NCBI GenBank assembly: GCA_018896835.1
Contig: JAHILS010000026.1
Coordinates: forward strand, 1 to 25,652
From: Patescibacteria group bacterium
GTDB taxonomy: Bacteria > Patescibacteriota > Patescibacteriia > UBA9934
Length of the DNA stretch: 25,652 nucleotides
Reading direction: 5' to 3'
In this document: one piece after another, positions 22,875 through 25,652 of the stretch
How the letters are laid out: every line of letters begins with the position of its first letter
Numbering within the stretch: the first letter of the stretch is position 1
Translations under genes and position numbers: made by a program
Notes under the pieces: generated by a model
What the model was told of the DNA's origin: nothing
The model's input: the letters and a program-made list of their open reading frames with translations, nothing else
Database searches by the model: none

Positions 22875-22885
22875 ACTTTGAAAAA
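22848..22885. repeat. Palindrome family, copy 3 (38 bp, imperfect), over the Cas2-like start codon
   Basis: It keeps the outer TTTTTCA and TGAAAAA arms and the ACGATCGT core at the same spacing as copies 1 and 2; the left inner arm has drifted. The ATG of the Cas2-like gene is at 22872-22874, and its first codons (Met-Asn-Asp-Arg) read through the core. Confidence 0.85.
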
Positions 22886-22918
22886 TTATTTTTGTCTTTT
22901 TTATTACTGAGTGCAGTT

Positions 22919-23767
22919 TTAATATGTAATAATTCGATACCCATCCGGCGAGCAGATGACGCGCATGTCACCATTTATGTCGGTTCGATAAATGACGGCG
23001 TCCTCAGACTCGAGACGATCAAGCACTATTTGAGAAGGATGGCCGTAATCATTCTCTCCAACAGATATGATCGCAACTTCTGGATCAATAGCCTGTAGAA
23101 ACTTATCACTCGAGGACGCACTACTACCATGATGACCCACTTTCAACACATCAATATCTCCCACATAATTTATAATCTGCTCTAATTGGTCTGACCCTAG
23201 ATCACCTGTTAATAAAATACGTGAATTAAAACATGTTAAAAGCAAAACAATCGATCCGTCGTTTGGATCATCAAATATCTTTCCTTCCAAACTAGTATTT
23301 GGCCAAAGTACCTCGAGCTTCACGTCCTCCTGCAGTTGGATGCTCGACCCAACCATCACAATTTTATGTATATTCTCGCTCATGCCTTCAAACGCACCAG
23401 ATACGCCTGTCTCGTAAACCTGCCCGCTTGTCCAAACTTCACCGACTTGATAACGACGTAAAACATCAACCAGTCCAGCAAGATGATCAGCGTGTGGATG
23501 CGTATTAACTATAAAATCTAATGATCTATCCCAAAAAGGCAAAACCTGTGACAGCTTTTCGATTACACAGCTCGATGGTCCGCCGTCCACGAGCACGTCA
23601 GTCTTAGCATCAATAAATATCGCATCCCCTTGCCCGACGTCAAAAACCCAAACCGAAACATCACTACGCCACCAAGATTGATATTGATAAGCTTGAAAAA
23701 TAACAACAACAGCGATCGCGCAGGCGATAATTAGAATTTGTTTATAGTAAAGTTTGATTAGGCGCAT
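22919..23767 (-). CDS. ComEC-type metallo-beta-lactamase-fold hydrolase
   Basis: The 282-residue protein has one N-terminal membrane helix (residues 11-27) and then a metallo-beta-lactamase fold: FDVGQGDAI at 42-50, the metal motif HPHADH at 90-95, a later LLTGDLG and KVGHHGSS. This set matches the C-terminal domain of full-length ComEC, thought to degrade the strand not taken up during transformation. Here it is a separate gene whose start overlaps the end of comEC by 26 bases, implying coupled translation of a split ComEC. It is followed after 44 bases by the Cas2-like gene. Confidence 0.92.
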   Translation of the reverse strand: MRLIKLYYKQILIIACAIAVVVIFQAYQYQSWWRSDVSVWVFDVGQGDAIFIDAKTDVLVDGGPSSCVIEKLSQVLPFWDRSLDFIVNTHPHADHLAGLVDVLRRYQVGEVWTSGQVYETGVSGAFEGMSENIHKIVMVGSSIQLQEDVKLEVLWPNTSLEGKIFDDPNDGSIVLLLTCFNSRILLTGDLGSDQLEQIINYVGDIDVLKVGHHGSSASSSDKFLQAIDPEVAIISVGENDYGHPSQIVLDRLESEDAVIYRTDINGDMRVICSPDGYRIITY

Positions 23768-25217
23768 ATGAATATCGATTATAAATAAATAAGAACAGCA
23801 CTATCCCCCACCCCAACAACGCAATAATTGTTATTGCTAAGGGAATAGATTCTAAATACAAATTCAAACTCGCAAATACTTTCACTGCCCAAAGCATTGA
23901 AGTTAAAGCCAGCCCGCCAGGAGCCGAGATAATGGCACCAAACTCAATGCTGACAAAGCCAATCAAAGTTGCGATTGATCCTCCAGCCATCGCCAGTGGA
24001 ATCCACGGCAAAACAAATATGTTGGTAAGCAAGCTAGCAAACGAAAAAGTTCCAAACTGCAAAATAAGAATTGGCAAGCTGGCAAAAGTTGCTGACAAAG
24101 TTGCGATAATGGATTCTTGAATAAGTAATTTCTTTGGCAACCACTTAAATTTATTTTTCAAAATCGGGGACAAATAGATCAACCCAATTGTGGACGCCAT
24201 GGAAAGCTGAAAACCGACATCGTCGCGCAATAACCTTGGATTGATAGCCAACATCAAAACAGCGGTGACGAGCAAAATATTTACCATGCTTGTTTTACGT
24301 TCTGTTTGATGAGCAAGTAATAAAACAATCCCCATTACTCCAGCGCGAAAAACTGCGGCGTCAGCGCCAGCTAATAAAATATAACCAGCAATCGAAGCAA
24401 CTAAAAACGCAAACGCCTTTTGCCTTTTTACGCCGATTGATGCAAAAAATCCCATCGCGATCCAGAGCACTACGGAAATGTTATAACCTGACGCTGCCAC
24501 AATATGCGTTGTTCCAGTTTTCAAAAATCTATCTTTCCACACGTCTGTGAACCTTTGCTCACCAAGAAGTAATCCGGCTAGAAGTGATGCGTGGGGCTCA
24601 CCAAAAACTTGGTCTGACTTTTCTATGAAATTAATGCGAGCGTTAAGTAACGTTGCTATTAAAGCGCTTCCGCCACCTTCTGACTGTTTCCAAACTTGAT
24701 ACGAAAAACATGTTGCCCAAACATCTTTTGCCTGCAAATATCTATCATAGGCAAAATCCTCAATTGGCTTAGGTGCCTCAATAGTACACTTCACTTGGAT
24801 TTGATCGCCGTATGAAAATTGAGGATAAAGCATAGTAGTCAAAAGCAGGCGATCCTCTAACTGTTGATTGCCAAAAGATAAATCTGTAAGTGTGACGTGT
24901 TGCCAAGACTCATTTGCATCAACCTCAACGACCAATCCTTTAATAGCAACCTCCTGCCCCGCCATTAAGGCAATAGATTTGGATGACGGGTAAGACTCGG
25001 TGTAACGCCAAAGTCCAAAGCTCACCCCAGCAACAACCAAGCACGCCAGTATGATATAAACCTGGAATCTCTTTCTTTGACGCCCACCGATGATAAACAT
25101 CAACCCCAAAACCGATACGATGACAAAAAATGCAAAACCCCAAGACGCAAAAGCTATGCCTGCTAAAAACGCAATGCATAAAGTTCGCATGATTGTTGAT
25201 GGTGTAAAAAACTTCAT
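23742..25217 (-). CDS. comEC: ComEC/Rec2-family DNA-uptake channel, membrane part only
   Basis: ComEC forms the inner-membrane channel for single-stranded DNA during natural transformation. The 491-residue protein has N-terminal membrane helices, a soluble OB-like domain of the DUF4131 type (about 85-175), and the Competence domain with the signature HIVAASGYNI at 238-247, GADAAVFRAGVMG and DVGFQLSMASTIGL. The usual C-terminal hydrolase domain is absent and is encoded by the next, overlapping gene. The start at MKFFTPS has AGGAG 9 bases upstream, but this site lies in the 3' arm of a hairpin. CPR genomes often keep comEC. Confidence 0.94.
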   Translation of the reverse strand: MKFFTPSTIMRTLCIAFLAGIAFASWGFAFFVIVSVLGLMFIIGGRQRKRFQVYIILACLVVAGVSFGLWRYTESYPSSKSIALMAGQEVAIKGLVVEVDANESWQHVTLTDLSFGNQQLEDRLLLTTMLYPQFSYGDQIQVKCTIEAPKPIEDFAYDRYLQAKDVWATCFSYQVWKQSEGGGSALIATLLNARINFIEKSDQVFGEPHASLLAGLLLGEQRFTDVWKDRFLKTGTTHIVAASGYNISVVLWIAMGFFASIGVKRQKAFAFLVASIAGYILLAGADAAVFRAGVMGIVLLLAHQTERKTSMVNILLVTAVLMLAINPRLLRDDVGFQLSMASTIGLIYLSPILKNKFKWLPKKLLIQESIIATLSATFASLPILILQFGTFSFASLLTNIFVLPWIPLAMAGGSIATLIGFVSIEFGAIISAPGGLALTSMLWAVKVFASLNLYLESIPLAITIIALLGWGIVLFLFIYNRYSYAPNQTLL

Positions 25218-25221
25218 AAAG

Positions 25222-25246
25222 AAAAACTCCTGATATAGGAGTTTTT
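25222..25246 (-). promoter_or_regulatory. Hairpin covering the comEC ribosome binding site
   Basis: AAAAACTCCT and AGGAGTTTTT form a perfect 10-bp stem with a five-base loop; the SD AGGAG is in the 3' arm, 9 bases before the ATG. A T-rich run (TTTTTCTTT) follows on the minus strand, so it could also act as an attenuator. Confidence 0.6.
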
Positions 25247-25276
25247 CGGCAGGCGTAAGCGGATCTCGTCATACAT

Positions 25277-25306
25277 ACAATATTATCCTTGCCTACCGTG
25301 TGTCAA
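25277..25306 (-). promoter_or_regulatory. Candidate promoter of comEC
   Basis: A consensus TTGACA (25301-25306) lies between the tRNA-like gene and comEC. The best -10 choices are TATTGT at 25277-25282 (18-base spacer) or TAATAT at 25280-25285 (15-base spacer); neither is ideal. Confidence 0.45.
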
Positions 25307-25319
25307 GCACTTTTATCTA

Positions 25320-25386
25320 TGGACCCGGAGGGAATTGAACCCTCAAAACGGATTTGACGAGATCCATTTGGCAACCTGCCGGGCCC
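25320..25386 (-). tRNA. Shortened tRNA-like gene, closest to tRNA-Asp(GTC) if functional
   Basis: A 7-bp acceptor stem (GGGCCCG with CGGGTCC, one G-U) and a perfect T arm (GAGGG, loop TTCAATT, CCCTC) are clear. The part between is only 35 bases, six or more short of a normal tRNA. The D arm can only be GGCA-GGT-TGCC with a three-base loop, and the anticodon arm GGATCTCGTCAAATCC allows a four-pair stem with an eight-base loop. The anticodon could be GTC, but U33 would be replaced by C. CCA is not encoded beyond the discriminator A. It may be a degenerate tRNA, a tRNA remnant or a tRNA-like RNA. Confidence 0.45.
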
Positions 25387-25411
25387 ACAGATATAAACGC
25401 TTAACATAAAA

Positions 25412-25454
25412 ACTCCCGAGTGATCACCAAATATATTGATGATCGATTGGGAGT
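25412..25454 (-). terminator. Rho-independent terminator of the partial membrane-protein gene
   Basis: ACTCCC and GGGAGT pair, with an inner GATCA/TGATC pair, and a TTTTTAT run follows on the minus strand. It lies between the partial gene at the right edge and the tRNA-like gene. Confidence 0.65.
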
Positions 25455-25489
25455 GTATGCTTTTATTTCAGCATTCTTTTTACCCTGGG

Positions 25490-25652
25490 TCAAGAGAAGC
25501 TGTGGACTTCTTTCTTAATATGAAACTTTGTTAAGGTTGAAATTCCCAGCGTCACAAACGCGGCCAAAATAAATGCTATCCAAATTGGTGCAAATAAAGT
25601 CAAAAATGCCAAAACAAGTACTATGGAAAAACGACCAACACTTAATGCAATC
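25490..25652 (-). CDS. C-terminal end of a membrane protein, cut by the window edge
   Basis: Only about 54 residues are visible. They read IALSVGRFSIVLVLAFLTLF, then APIWIAFILAAFVTLGIS, then a short hydrophilic tail ending HIKKEVHSFS and TGA. Two hydrophobic segments joined by a tight turn suggest the end of an integral membrane protein. The family cannot be told from this much. A terminator follows 36 bases downstream. Confidence 0.7.
   Translation of the reverse strand, partial: IALSVGRFSIVLVLAFLTLFAPIWIAFILAAFVTLGISTLTKFHIKKEVHSFS

Noticed and set aside
25320..25386. tmRNA
   Set aside because: The acceptor and T arm could belong to a tmRNA, but the 35 bases between hold no tag reading frame or pseudoknots, and the ends are not of the tmRNA type.

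Overview
The window looks like a piece of a Patescibacteria (Candidate Phyla Radiation) chromosome, Parcubacteria-like. The main evidence is a long str-S10-spc ribosomal block, all on the minus strand, with no L30 gene (rpmD) between S5 and L15. Loss of L30 is a known CPR trait. Other agreeing signs are a zinc-type S14, lysine-rich tails on S5 and L23, tight packing, modest GC content and several genes with no clear Shine-Dalgarno. A phylum call from gene content alone is an inference.

Left end (1-3320), a scrambled accessory region: an ISL3-family (ISAon1-like) element enters from the left edge and has cut a fic gene after its N-terminal domain. Next come the promoter of that fic gene, a 3' fragment of a type I restriction specificity gene (hsdS), a decayed copy of the last 18 codons of secY, and an intact 590-aa gene with a pRiA4b ORF-3-like domain. 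A 35-bp perfect direct repeat (1420-1454 and 3323-3357) brackets that gene, so this looks like a small insertion at the 3' end of secY.

Middle (3319-18611), housekeeping: in the direction of transcription the order is rpsL, rpsG, fusA, terminator, a small conserved-looking gene, tuf, rpsJ, a 246-bp leader, rplC-rplD-rplW-rplB-rpsS-rplV-rpsC-rplP-rpmC-rpsQ-rplN-rplX-rplE-rpsN-rpsH-rplF-rplR-rpsE-rplO-secY, terminator. Promoters can be read upstream of rpsL and tuf. Hairpins lie in the rpsL-rpsG, tuf-rpsJ and rpsJ-rplC gaps.

Right part (18612-25652): a strikingly GC-rich one-gene cassette runs on the plus strand with its own promoter, SD hairpin and terminator. It is followed by a 44-bp near-perfect palindrome. 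Then on the minus strand come an M50 protease, murA (Asp at the position of the usual catalytic Cys115), a roughly 230-nt structured RNA with its own terminator just upstream of murA, ndk, a PaaX/Cas2-like gene flanked on both sides by relatives of the palindrome, a separate ComEC-type metallo-beta-lactamase gene, comEC, a shortened tRNA-like gene, and the 3' end of a membrane-protein gene.

The three most interesting items are the palindrome family tied to the Cas2-like gene, the unassigned structured RNA upstream of murA, and the GC-rich cassette.
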